Shown here: piece after piece, positions 17,469 to 26,360 of the stretch
Layout: each line of letters starts with the position of its first letter
Numbering within the stretch: position 1 is the first letter of the stretch
NCBI GenBank assembly: GCA_965230245.1
Contig: OZ246000.1
Coordinates: forward strand, 2,294,001 to 2,358,000
Length of the DNA: 64,000 nt
Source: JAGNKE01 sp965230245
GTDB lineage: Bacteria; Pseudomonadota; Alphaproteobacteria; Micavibrionales; Micavibrionaceae
Direction of reading: 5' to 3'
The notes under the pieces: generated by a model
Database searches by the model: none
Told to the model about the DNA's origin: nothing
The model's input: the letters and a program-made list of their open reading frames with translations, nothing else
Made by a program: the position numbers and the translations under genes

Positions 17469-17480
17469 TACTATATAGTA
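17469..17480 (-). promoter_or_regulatory. Probable -10 region of the sit operon
   Basis: The 12-base palindrome TACTATATAGTA contains TATAGT in -10 register on the reverse strand, with the operator dyad covering the upstream spacer. A convincing -35 was not found, so the promoter may need activation or be weak. The palindrome could also serve a divergent ispG promoter. Confidence 0.4.
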
Positions 17481-17496
17481 TTTAGCAAATGCTAAA
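17481..17496. promoter_or_regulatory. Candidate MntR operator (MntR box)
   Basis: TTTAGCA and TGCTAAA form a perfect 7-bp inverted repeat with a 2-base spacer. The core TAGCAAATGCTA closely resembles the enterobacterial MntR box core (TAGCAAAGGCTA, from memory). It lies next to the probable -10 of sitA, where a repressor would block polymerase. The cognate regulator is the last gene of the operon. Confidence 0.7.
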
Positions 17497-17591
17497 AATA
17501 TATGTAATAACTAAAATATGCTTTTGAATATAAGCATACCAATCAGCCACTTTCTTTTGACCTTTCCGCCGTTTCGGTTTATCAAGAGCGC

Positions 17592-18818
<1,227 letters not shown>

Positions 18819-18902
18819 CAAAAAGGCTTTTCTGAAAAAGAATTGCTGCACCATGCAAGATGGTCTAGCCTGTACCAAATTCAAACCATAGAGGAGAGAT
18901 AT

Positions 18903-20024
18903 ATGCGAATAGGGGTTCCCAAGGAGATCAAAACGCTCGAACACCGGGTGGGCTTGGTACCGTCATCCGTCAAGGAAATGACAAGTCGCGGCCACGAAGT
19001 GACAATTGAGACCAATGCAGGAAAAGCGATTAACTTTACCGACAAAGACTACGAAGAGGCCGGAGCAAAAATCGCACAAACACCCGAAGAAATTTTCGAA
19101 TCATGTGACATGATTGTAAAAGTCAAGGAACCCCAGCCAAATGAATGGAAAATGCTGCGCGAGGATCAAATCCTGTTCACATATCTCCATCTTGCCGCCG
19201 ACCCTGAACAAGCAAAGGGCCTAATGGAGTCTGGATGCATCGCGATCGCTTACGAAACAGTGACAGGGCCAAACGGCTACGGATTACCTCTTCTCGAACC
19301 GATGAGCGAAATCGCCGGACGTCTGTCCGTTCAAGTCGGCGCACATTCATTGCAAAAACACATGGGCGGGACCGGCCGTTTGATCGGCGGCGTGCCAGGT
19401 GTAAAACCTGCAGAAGTTCTCATTATCGGTGGCGGAACATCCGGTTTCCATGCCGCACAAATGGCAACAGGCTTGGGCGCAAATGTTACAATTCTTGAGC
19501 GTTCTAACCCGCGTATGCGCTTTTTGGACGAATATTTCCATGGCCGTGCAAACATTATATATTCCAACATTGATGTTCTGGAACGCTGCGTTCAGAAATC
19601 CGATTTGATTATTGGCGCGGTTCTGATCCCGGGTGCATCGGCTCCAAAACTCATCAATAAGCCGATGCTCAAAACAATGATACATGGAACGGTCTTTGTT
19701 GATATTGCAATTGATCAGGGCGGTTGTGCGGAAACCAGTAAGGCCACAACACATGACAATCCAACCTACGTCGTGGATGATGTTGTACATTACTGCGTCG
19801 CCAATATGCCGGGAGCCGTACCGTTGACATCTGCATTGGCTTTGAACCATTCCGTACTGCCTTACGCTTTGCGCTTGGCCGATGAAGGATGGAGAGAGCC
19901 GCTAAAGTCAGATCCGAACTTCAAAAACGGGCTGAATATCTGTAAAGGGCAGGTGACTCATCAGGCGGTTGCTGAAGCACTGGATCTCGATTTCACCGCA
20001 GAGCCTGCGGCTTTGGCGGCATAG
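18903..20024 (+). CDS. ald: Alanine dehydrogenase
   Basis: This enzyme interconverts L-alanine with pyruvate and ammonia using NAD. From the ATG at 18903 the 373 residues match the family length, and the start MRIGVPKEIK is canonical with a strong GAGGAGAG Shine-Dalgarno. An in-frame ATG at 18843 would add 20 atypical residues and is rejected. The substrate motif HRVGLVPS is near residue 15, the catalytic His is in FTYLHLAAD near 95, and the NAD-binding glycine loop is IGGGTSGFHAA near 175. It follows ispG after 84 bp, probably with its own control. Its role is nitrogen and carbon balance next to central metabolism. Confidence 0.94.
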   Translation: MRIGVPKEIKTLEHRVGLVPSSVKEMTSRGHEVTIETNAGKAINFTDKDYEEAGAKIAQTPEEIFESCDMIVKVKEPQPNEWKMLREDQILFTYLHLAADPEQAKGLMESGCIAIAYETVTGPNGYGLPLLEPMSEIAGRLSVQVGAHSLQKHMGGTGRLIGGVPGVKPAEVLIIGGGTSGFHAAQMATGLGANVTILERSNPRMRFLDEYFHGRANIIYSNIDVLERCVQKSDLIIGAVLIPGASAPKLINKPMLKTMIHGTVFVDIAIDQGGCAETSKATTHDNPTYVVDDVVHYCVANMPGAVPLTSALALNHSVLPYALRLADEGWREPLKSDPNFKNGLNICKGQVTHQAVAEALDLDFTAEPAALAA

Positions 20025-20116
20025 CAAAAATAATTCAGCTTTTTTGACTTTTTTTGTTGGTTTCGCTTGATTTTTACAAGTCGAGATATTAAACACTTGA
20101 AGTCTAAATGAAATGC

Positions 20117-20193
20117 GCGGGTGTAGCTCAGTTGGTCAGAGCGCCGCCCTGTCACGGCGGAGGCCGCGGGTTCAAGTCCCGTCACTCGCGCCA
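20117..20193 (+). tRNA. tRNA-Asp (anticodon GTC), CCA encoded
   Basis: The acceptor stem GCGGGTG (20117-20123) pairs with CACTCGC (20183-20189), with one G-T wobble. The anticodon loop CTGTCAC gives GTC. The discriminator is G, as expected for Asp, and CCA is at 20191-20193. Confidence 0.95.
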
Positions 20194-20215
20194 TTTTAGA
20201 AGAAAAAAGACCACA

Positions 20216-20249
20216 AAAAAACCTGCTGAAACCAACCGGCAGGTTTTTT
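20216..20249. terminator. Bidirectional terminator between tRNA-Asp and the TerB-like gene
   Basis: AAAAAACCTGC (20216-20226) and GCAGGTTTTTT (20239-20249) form a stem with a 12-base loop. The T run serves the forward strand and the A run gives a T run on the reverse strand. It can end both tRNA-Asp and the convergent TerB-like gene. Confidence 0.85.
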
Positions 20250-20264
20250 GTTTCTAAACACTAG

Positions 20265-20882
20265 CTAAGCAGAGCGCTTTTCTAACTTACGGGATTTTAG
20301 GAAGTCTTTCTTCAATTTCTTGAATCGCCCCTTAGGAACTCTCAGGCCATTACGAATTTCTTCCAAAAATATTTCTTCACCTTCGTCCATAACACCGTCA
20401 GCGGCAAGAATATGAAGGGAAGCGATAATAATTTTTTCTTTGGATTCCTTATCCAGATTTCCTTGGGTATTGCTAAGCTCTGAAATGAGATCAATGCCGC
20501 TTTCAAGCATCTCACCGGCAGTATCTCTGACAAGCTGCTCGTCAATGTTAGAACCCGTGAGATGTTTATACACCCGCATAACAGCATGAATTTCCTCATC
20601 CTCGAGTTCGTTGTCAGCAACGGTAATGGCAATCATGCTGCGGATTAACGTGTGCGAGAAAATAGCCGTATCGCCCTTGTGAATACCTGCCTTAGGTGTA
20701 AACTCCATAAGGGCGGAACTGAAAAAGCCGAAAATAATCATAAACCCGCCAAGAGCAACGCCGATCGACCCTAATGACATAACAATGGGATTCTCGACAC
20801 TTCCGGTCTGGTAAAGCCCGATAGCAATAAAACCGAGAACCAAAAGGGTGACACCTGTGGCAAGAACTCGAATACCTAACAT
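20265..20882 (-). CDS. Membrane protein with a TerB-like cytoplasmic domain
   Basis: The protein has 205 residues from the ATG at 20882, chosen because AAAGG lies 8 bases before it. Two hydrophobic segments (about residues 3-22 and 36-56) form a hairpin membrane anchor. The remaining helical part shows two acidic repeats typical of the TerB/DjlA-N fold: ITVADNELEDEEI near residue 99 and ILAADGVMDEGEE near 168. Such domains bind metal or partners and occur in tellurite-resistance and co-chaperone proteins, but no J-domain is present. Function is unknown, and the gene is convergent with tRNA-Asp and isolated. Confidence 0.75.
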   Translation of the reverse strand: MLGIRVLATGVTLLVLGFIAIGLYQTGSVENPIVMSLGSIGVALGGFMIIFGFFSSALMEFTPKAGIHKGDTAIFSHTLIRSMIAITVADNELEDEEIHAVMRVYKHLTGSNIDEQLVRDTAGEMLESGIDLISELSNTQGNLDKESKEKIIIASLHILAADGVMDEGEEIFLEEIRNGLRVPKGRFKKLKKDFLKSRKLEKRSA

Positions 20883-21088
20883 TTTATAACCTTTCAGTAA
20901 CAAGAGGTGGCGCTCGGCGCTCAAACGATAATAGTCAGTGACAAACGCATGGGAAGCACGTGAACAATGTCATAAAACAGTTTAAATTAACTTTCCGTAT
21001 GCACAAGAAATATATTAAGAATTCCTGTTTTCTTTCCCATGGCTAGATGCTAATACTGTAGCAAAATAAAGCTCTCAAAGGGTTAATC

Positions 21089-21460
21089 ATGGCATCCGAA
21101 GAATTACTAATTGAATATCTTCCTATTTTGGTGTTTATCGCTATCGCTGCAGGGATGGCCGTGATCATGATTGTTGCATCGTTACTGGCAGGAAAGCAAA
21201 ACCCTGATCCTGATAAATTATCAGCGTATGAGTGCGGCTTCGATGCATTCTCAGACACCAGAGGGCGCTTTGATGTACGTTTTTACCTTGTGACGCTGCT
21301 GTTTATTATTTTTGATCTTGAAATTGCATTTCTGTTCCCGTGGGCCATCACACTTGGCAAGATTGGTATGTTCGGCTTTTGGTCAATGGTAGTCTTCTTA
21401 GGCGTCCTAACAGTCGGCTTTATCTACGAATGGAAAAAAGGTGGTCTGGATTGGGAATAA
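21089..21460 (+). CDS. nuoA: NADH-quinone oxidoreductase subunit A
   Basis: NuoA is a small membrane subunit of respiratory complex I. Its 123 residues carry three hydrophobic segments. The loop between the first two has the conserved LSAYECGFDAF with the quinone-site-adjacent cysteine (about residue 50) and RFDVRFYLVTLLFIIFDLE. It is the first gene of the nuoA-F block, preceded by a 165-bp gap from the divergent TerB-like gene where a promoter must lie (TAATAC at about 21051 is a possible -10). Confidence 0.95.
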   Translation: MASEELLIEYLPILVFIAIAAGMAVIMIVASLLAGKQNPDPDKLSAYECGFDAFSDTRGRFDVRFYLVTLLFIIFDLEIAFLFPWAITLGKIGMFGFWSMVVFLGVLTVGFIYEWKKGGLDWE

Positions 21461-21492
21461 ACGTCAAGTCATGCAGACCATGGAGTAATTGA

Positions 21493-22068
21493 ATGGGACA
21501 CGACAAACACATTATTAAAGCACCGGATTACGCGCTGAAGACCTCAGTCCCAGTGCCTCCGGCAGATCAGCAGGACGTAGTGCCTGCGGCCATATCCAAA
21601 ACGCTTGATGAAAAGGGTTTTGTCCTGACACAGGCCGATCGACTTTTTGACTGGGCAAGAACAGGCTCTCTTTGGCCAATGACATTTGGGCTGGCATGCT
21701 GCGCGGTGGAAATGATCCACTCTTACATGAGCCGCTACGACCTTGACCGCTTTGGTATGATCCCGCGTCCGACACCGCGCCAATCCGACGTTATGATCGT
21801 GGCCGGAACTCTCACAAATAAAATGGCTCCCGCATTGCGCCGTGTTTATGACCAAATGCCCGAACCCCGATGGGTAATATCCATGGGCTCATGTGCAAAC
21901 GGCGGTGGTTACTATCACTACTCATATTCCGTCGTACGCGGTTGCGACAGGATTGTTCCGGTAGATATCTATGTTCCCGGATGCCCGCCAACGGCTGAAG
22001 CACTTGTATATGGGTTACTGCAACTGCAGAAGAAAATTCAAAGGGAGGACACCAGAATTGCCCGGTGA
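21493..22068 (+). CDS. nuoB: NADH-quinone oxidoreductase subunit B
   Basis: NuoB carries cluster N2, the last Fe-S centre before quinone. The four ligands are visible: the tandem cysteines in GLACCAVEM (about residues 66-67), one in MGSCANGGG (about 132) and one in VPGCPPTAEAL (about 162). The 191 residues match the family. The N-terminal 40 residues are a variable extension. Its 3' end overlaps the TTG start of nuoC by 11 bases. Confidence 0.96.
   Translation: MGHDKHIIKAPDYALKTSVPVPPADQQDVVPAAISKTLDEKGFVLTQADRLFDWARTGSLWPMTFGLACCAVEMIHSYMSRYDLDRFGMIPRPTPRQSDVMIVAGTLTNKMAPALRRVYDQMPEPRWVISMGSCANGGGYYHYSYSVVRGCDRIVPVDIYVPGCPPTAEALVYGLLQLQKKIQREDTRIAR
22044..22048 (+). promoter_or_regulatory. 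Shine-Dalgarno GGAGG selecting the TTG start of nuoC
   Basis: GGAGG, inside AGGGAGGA, lies 9 bases before the TTG at 22058. No ATG or GTG is suitably placed. The next in-frame upstream ATG, at 21971, lies deep inside nuoB. Confidence 0.7.
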
Positions 22069-22780
22069 AGCACTTAAGGATTTAGCAGATTACATTCACG
22101 AAAAGCTGGAAGATCATGTAATATCCTACAGCTTTGCCAAAAACGAACTCGTTTTGCACGCGAAAGCGGACTCTATAGTGCCCGTGTTGCAGTTCTTGCG
22201 CGATAATAAAGAATGCCAGTTTCATATTCTGGTCGATATTACAGCTGTCGATTATCCCGATAAAACTGAGCGTTTCGAAGTTGTCTACAACCTGCTGTCC
22301 GTTCGTCAAAACAATCGTGCGCGCGTTAAGTTTACCGTCGAAGAAGATTTTATTGTCCCAAGCGTAACGGGCGTTTACAGCACGGCAGGCTGGCTCGAGC
22401 GCGAGATCTGGGATATGTACGGTATTCCGTTTTCCGGCAACTCTGACCTGCGCCGCATCCTTACGGATTATGGTTTTGAAGGACATCCGCAGCGCAAAGA
22501 TTTCCCCCTAACAGGCTACGTTGAATTGCGTTATGACGAGGAAAAGAAACGCGTCGTGTACGAACCCGTCCAACTGACGCAAGATTTCCGCCGTTTTGAC
22601 TTCCTCAGCCCTTGGGAAGGAATGACTGATATTCAACTGCCGGGCGATGAAAAGGGCACGGTCCCGCCACACGGATGGGTCAGCACAAAACTAGTTGCAA
22701 CGCCTGAATCTGCTAAAGAAGTAGAAGCGCCAGAAGCGCACAACGAAGAACAGGAAGAGACTGCGGGAGAAAAAGCATGA
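22058..22780 (+). CDS. nuoC: NADH-quinone oxidoreductase subunit C
   Basis: NuoC is a peripheral-arm subunit that packs against NuoD. With the TTG start at 22058 it has 240 residues. The family signature ERFEVVYNLLS (about residue 72) and the block ERREVWDMYG-like (here EREIWDMYG, about 116) followed by GHPQRKDFPLTG (about 148) are clear. It is not fused to NuoD, unlike in E. coli, which fits alphaproteobacteria. The Glu/Ala-rich C-terminal tail of about 30 residues is extra. It overlaps nuoD by ATGA. Confidence 0.94.
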   Translation: MPGEALKDLADYIHEKLEDHVISYSFAKNELVLHAKADSIVPVLQFLRDNKECQFHILVDITAVDYPDKTERFEVVYNLLSVRQNNRARVKFTVEEDFIVPSVTGVYSTAGWLEREIWDMYGIPFSGNSDLRRILTDYGFEGHPQRKDFPLTGYVELRYDEEKKRVVYEPVQLTQDFRRFDFLSPWEGMTDIQLPGDEKGTVPPHGWVSTKLVATPESAKEVEAPEAHNEEQEETAGEKA

Positions 22781-24006
22781 ACAAGACTGTTTTTGCAGAC
22801 AAGCTGGAAACACCCGACGTCGCAGTCGCTGAAGAAACACAGATTAAACCGTATACGATGAACTTCGGGCCGCAGCACCCTGCTGCGCACGGGGTTCTGC
22901 GTTTGGTTCTGGAGATGGAAGGAGAGGTCGTCGAAAGAGCTGACCCGCACATCGGCCTTCTGCATCGCGGAACCGAAAAACTGATTGAATACAAAACATA
23001 CGTTCAGGCTCTACCGTATTTTGACCGACTGGACTATGTCGCTCCGATGAATCAGGAGCATGCGTTCGCCCTCGCGACAGAAAAGCTGCTCGGTATCACG
23101 CCGCCCAAACGCGCACAATACATCCGTGTACTGTTCTGTGAGCTGGGCCGTGTCCTGAACCACATTCTGAACATTACGACATTCGCCCTCGATGTCGGTG
23201 CGATTACACCCGCACTCTGGGGTTTCGAAGAACGTGAAAAAGGCATGGAATTCTACGAGCGCGTCTGCGGAGCACGTCTGCACGCTAATTACTTCCGTCC
23301 GGGCGGCGTGCATCAGGATATGCCTGCAGGGTTAGCTGAAGATATGCTCGAATGGTGCGAAACCTTCCCGAAATTCCTTGCCGATCTCGAAACGCTCTTG
23401 ACTGATAACCGTATCTTTAAACAAAGAACTGTGGATATCGGTATCGTCGAAACGGAAGACGCTCTGGACTGGGGCTTTACTGGCCCGATGCTGCGCGGTT
23501 CAAACGTTGCATGGGACTTACGCAAGGCACAGCCATACGATGTTTATGAGGAAATGGACTTTGATATTCCGGTCGGTAAAACAGGGGACTGCTACGCACG
23601 TTATTTGGTGCGCATGGCCGAAATGTACGAATCCGTAAGGATCATGAAACAATGTCTTGAGAACATGCCCGAAGGCTATATCAAGATGAACGACTACAAG
23701 GTATCGCCGCCCCCGCGCGCGGAAATGAAAAGCTCGATGGAGGCCATGATCCATCACTTCAAGCTTTATACGGAAGGCTATCACGTACCCGAAGGTGAAA
23801 CCTACACCGCCGTCGAAGCACCAAAGGGCGAATTCGCCGTTTATCTGGTATCCGACGGAACAAATAAGCCATATCGCTGCCGCATACGCGCTCCGGGCTT
23901 CGCCCATCTTCAGGCCTTCGACTTTATGAGCAAAGGCCACCAGCTCGCGGACGCCGTGGCAATCATCGGCTCACTCGACATCGTTTTTGGTGAGATTGAC
24001 AGGTAA
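22777..24006 (+). CDS. nuoD: NADH-quinone oxidoreductase subunit D
   Basis: NuoD forms the quinone cavity with NuoB. The 409-residue protein has GPQHPAAHGVLR (about residue 30), with the quinone-site histidine, HIGLLHRGTEKL (about 58) and the C-terminal DIVFGEIDR ending typical of the 49-kDa subunit. The four cysteines of related hydrogenases are absent, as expected. A 15-20 residue N-terminal extension precedes the core. Confidence 0.96.
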   Translation: MNKTVFADKLETPDVAVAEETQIKPYTMNFGPQHPAAHGVLRLVLEMEGEVVERADPHIGLLHRGTEKLIEYKTYVQALPYFDRLDYVAPMNQEHAFALATEKLLGITPPKRAQYIRVLFCELGRVLNHILNITTFALDVGAITPALWGFEEREKGMEFYERVCGARLHANYFRPGGVHQDMPAGLAEDMLEWCETFPKFLADLETLLTDNRIFKQRTVDIGIVETEDALDWGFTGPMLRGSNVAWDLRKAQPYDVYEEMDFDIPVGKTGDCYARYLVRMAEMYESVRIMKQCLENMPEGYIKMNDYKVSPPPRAEMKSSMEAMIHHFKLYTEGYHVPEGETYTAVEAPKGEFAVYLVSDGTNKPYRCRIRAPGFAHLQAFDFMSKGHQLADAVAIIGSLDIVFGEIDR

Positions 24007-24012
24007 TACAGA

Positions 24013-24672
24013 ATGAAAAAGAAGTTTGAACTCAACGCGGATTATCAACCCAATACTTTTGCCTTTAACGACAAGTATAAGGAAAAAGTCGCGGCGGCGA
24101 TTAACCTCTACCCAAAGGGACGCCAGCAATCTGCCGTCATGCCTTTGCTCGATCTGGCGCAGCGGCAGGTCGGGGAAGAGGGCGCAAAGGCCAACCCGCC
24201 ATACGGTGGCTGGATTCCCCGTGCGGCCATGGATCATATCGCCGATGTCCTTGATATGCCGCCGATGAAAGTCTACGAGGTTGCAACATTCTACTCCATG
24301 TATAACCTCGCGCCTGTCGGTAAGTATCTGGTGCAGCTTTGTACGACTACGCCGTGCTGGCTGTGCGGCAGTGACGACATCGTTAAAACCTGCAAGGACA
24401 AGCTCGGCATCGGCCTGAACGAAACAACCAACGATGGCAAATTCACCATTATGGAAGTCGAGTGTCTCGGCGCATGCGTCAACGCACCGATGGTTCAAAT
24501 CAATGATGATTACTACGAGGATCTGACATCCGAAACAATGTCTGAAATCATTGATCTGCTGGCCGAAGACATGAAACCGAAGAAAGGCTCCCAAAGCGGA
24601 CGTAAGGGATCAATGGCTGTGTCCGGTCCGACAACGCTACAGGAGCAAGCCAAAAAAGCGGGGGTTGCGTAA
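24013..24672 (+). CDS. nuoE: NADH-quinone oxidoreductase subunit E
   Basis: NuoE is the thioredoxin-like subunit with cluster N1a. The four [2Fe-2S] ligands appear in LCTTTPCWLCG (about residues 109-116) and ECLGACVNAP (about 154-159). The N-terminal helical part has YPKGRQQSAVMPLL. The 219 residues include a Lys/Gly/Ser-rich tail beyond the core of about 170. It follows nuoD by 6 bases and overlaps nuoF (TAATG). Confidence 0.95.
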   Translation: MKKKFELNADYQPNTFAFNDKYKEKVAAAINLYPKGRQQSAVMPLLDLAQRQVGEEGAKANPPYGGWIPRAAMDHIADVLDMPPMKVYEVATFYSMYNLAPVGKYLVQLCTTTPCWLCGSDDIVKTCKDKLGIGLNETTNDGKFTIMEVECLGACVNAPMVQINDDYYEDLTSETMSEIIDLLAEDMKPKKGSQSGRKGSMAVSGPTTLQEQAKKAGVA

Positions 24673-25955
24673 TGCTCGACGATAAAGACAGAATTTTTAC
24701 AAACCTCTACGGTTGGGAATCCTTCACACTGGAGGAAGCCAAGAAGCGCGGTGACTGGGATAATACAGCCGAAATCATCAAGAAAGGCCGCGAATGGATC
24801 ATCGAGGAAGTTAAATCCTCCGGTCTTCGCGGACGTGGCGGAGCCGGGTTTCCAACAGGTTTGAAATGGTCATTTATGCCAAAAGAATCTCCCGATGGCC
24901 GTCCGTCATATCTGGTCATTAACGCCGATGAATCCGAACCCGGAACATGTAAAGACCGCGAAATCATGCGCCATGACCCACATAAATTGGTTGAAGGAGC
25001 GCTGCTTGCAGGTTTTGCTATGGGCGCACACACGGCCTTTATCTACGTACGCGGTGAGTTTTTCCACGAGGCATCCGAACTCAACAAGGCTATCGCGGAA
25101 GCTTATGACGCAGGTCTGCTCGGCAAAAATGCCGCAGGTTCAGGCTGGGACTTCGATGTTATCCTGCATCGTGGAGCAGGTGCATATATCTGCGGTGAAG
25201 AAACCGCATTGATCGAGAGCCTCGAAGGAAAAAAAGGGCAGCCGCGTAACAAGCCGCCATTCCCTGCTATGGCCGGTCTTTATTCATGCCCGACGACCGT
25301 TAACAACGTTGAAACCATTGCAGTCGTGCCGACAATTCTTAGACGCGGCGGGAGCTGGTTCTCTTCCTTAGGGAAAGATGAAAAGAATGCAGGAACAAAA
25401 CTGTTCTGTATCTCCGGACATGTGAACCAGCCGTGCAATGTCGAAGAGGAAATGGGCATCCCGCTCAAGGAGTTACTCGAAAAACATTGCGGCGGTGTTC
25501 GCGGCGGTTGGAAAAACCTTTTGGCCGTCATCCCCGGCGGTTCATCCACACCAATGATGCCCAAGGATGTTTGCGAAAATATCCTCATGGATTTTGACTC
25601 TCTCCGTGAAGTCGGAACAGGTCTTGGAACGGCAGGTGTCATCGTAATGGACAAGTCAACGGATGTCATCAAGGCCATCGCGCGGCTCTCACAATTCTAC
25701 ATGCATGAAAGCTGTGGCCAGTGCACACCGTGCCGCGAAGGTGCGGGCTGGCTCTGGCGCATCATGACCAGAATGGTGCAGGGAAATGCAACGGTCGAAG
25801 AGATTGACAAACTCTACGAAGTAACAAAGGAAATCGAAGGGCACACAATCTGCGCGCTCGGTGATGCTGCTGCGTGGCCGGTACAGGGCCTGATCAAGCA
25901 TTTCCGCCCTGAAATGGAAAAGCGGATCATGGAATACAGAAAAGCGGCCGCATAG
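24672..25955 (+). CDS. nuoF: NADH-quinone oxidoreductase subunit F, NADH and FMN binding
   Basis: NuoF takes electrons from NADH through FMN to cluster N3. The NADH-binding loop GLRGRGGAGFPTGLKW lies near residue 55, the FMN region includes NADESEPGTCKDR near 88 and GAYICGEETALIESLEG near 174. The [4Fe-4S] motif ESCGQCTPCREG lies near 350, with the fourth Cys in HTICALGD near 395. At 427 residues it has the usual length. A strong hairpin begins inside its last codons and ends this block of nuo genes. Confidence 0.97.
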   Translation: MLDDKDRIFTNLYGWESFTLEEAKKRGDWDNTAEIIKKGREWIIEEVKSSGLRGRGGAGFPTGLKWSFMPKESPDGRPSYLVINADESEPGTCKDREIMRHDPHKLVEGALLAGFAMGAHTAFIYVRGEFFHEASELNKAIAEAYDAGLLGKNAAGSGWDFDVILHRGAGAYICGEETALIESLEGKKGQPRNKPPFPAMAGLYSCPTTVNNVETIAVVPTILRRGGSWFSSLGKDEKNAGTKLFCISGHVNQPCNVEEEMGIPLKELLEKHCGGVRGGWKNLLAVIPGGSSTPMMPKDVCENILMDFDSLREVGTGLGTAGVIVMDKSTDVIKAIARLSQFYMHESCGQCTPCREGAGWLWRIMTRMVQGNATVEEIDKLYEVTKEIEGHTICALGDAAAWPVQGLIKHFRPEMEKRIMEYRKAAA

Positions 25956-25978
25956 AATAAGCTTCTATGCGTCTTTTT
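25949..25978 (+). terminator. Terminator between nuoF and the convergent unknown gene
   Basis: CGCATAGAA (25949-25957) pairs with TTCTATGCG (25963-25971), a 9-bp stem with a 5-base loop, followed by TCTTTTT (25972-25978). The stem covers the stop codons of both nuoF and the reverse-strand gene. It suggests nuoA-F transcription ends here instead of reading through to nuoG. Confidence 0.75.
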
Positions 25979-26312
25979 CGCCTTCCTCCGTGACAGTAAG
26001 GGGAATCATAAATTGTTCGATCGGCATTTTTGTAGGCATGTCCATCACACAGAATTTGACTTCCTCGCGCTCAAGAAAACGCGGAATAAGATCTTCCTTC
26101 AGAGGAACGCCTAAATCCTTTTGTTCGCCGCCATCAAAGTGGAAAATGAGAGAATCGTCGTTTAAATCCAGCTCTAACTCCAGAAGTTGACGCTCGAATT
26201 CTCTGTCAATAAGAATAGCCAAACCCCGAACCTCTTCATTACCGTAAATATCGATAATAAGTTCGTCTCTGACTGAACGCCGAGCATTGGTTTTCTTAAA
26301 AACTTCAAACAT
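25965..26312 (-). CDS. Hypothetical protein, 115 residues
   Basis: I do not recognise this family. The protein is small, acidic and soluble, with no signal peptide or membrane segment. It begins MFEVFKKTNARRSVRDELI and has short alternating strands and helices (FERQLLELELDLNDDSL; LIPRFLEREEVKFCV), with one cysteine. It is convergent with nuoF and downstream of the 519-residue unknown gene on the same strand (48-bp gap), so the two may be co-transcribed. Nothing in it points to complex I. Confidence 0.65.
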   Translation of the reverse strand: MFEVFKKTNARRSVRDELIIDIYGNEEVRGLAILIDREFERQLLELELDLNDDSLIFHFDGGEQKDLGVPLKEDLIPRFLEREEVKFCVMDMPTKMPIEQFMIPLTVTEEGEKDA

Positions 26313-26360
26313 TTAATAATGATACCAAAGCTTTGGTAAAAGCTTTAGCAAAAAAAGAGA

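Noticed and set aside
22082..22486. Reverse-strand frame inside nuoC
   Set aside because: Antisense shadow of a conserved gene, without start signal or known motif.
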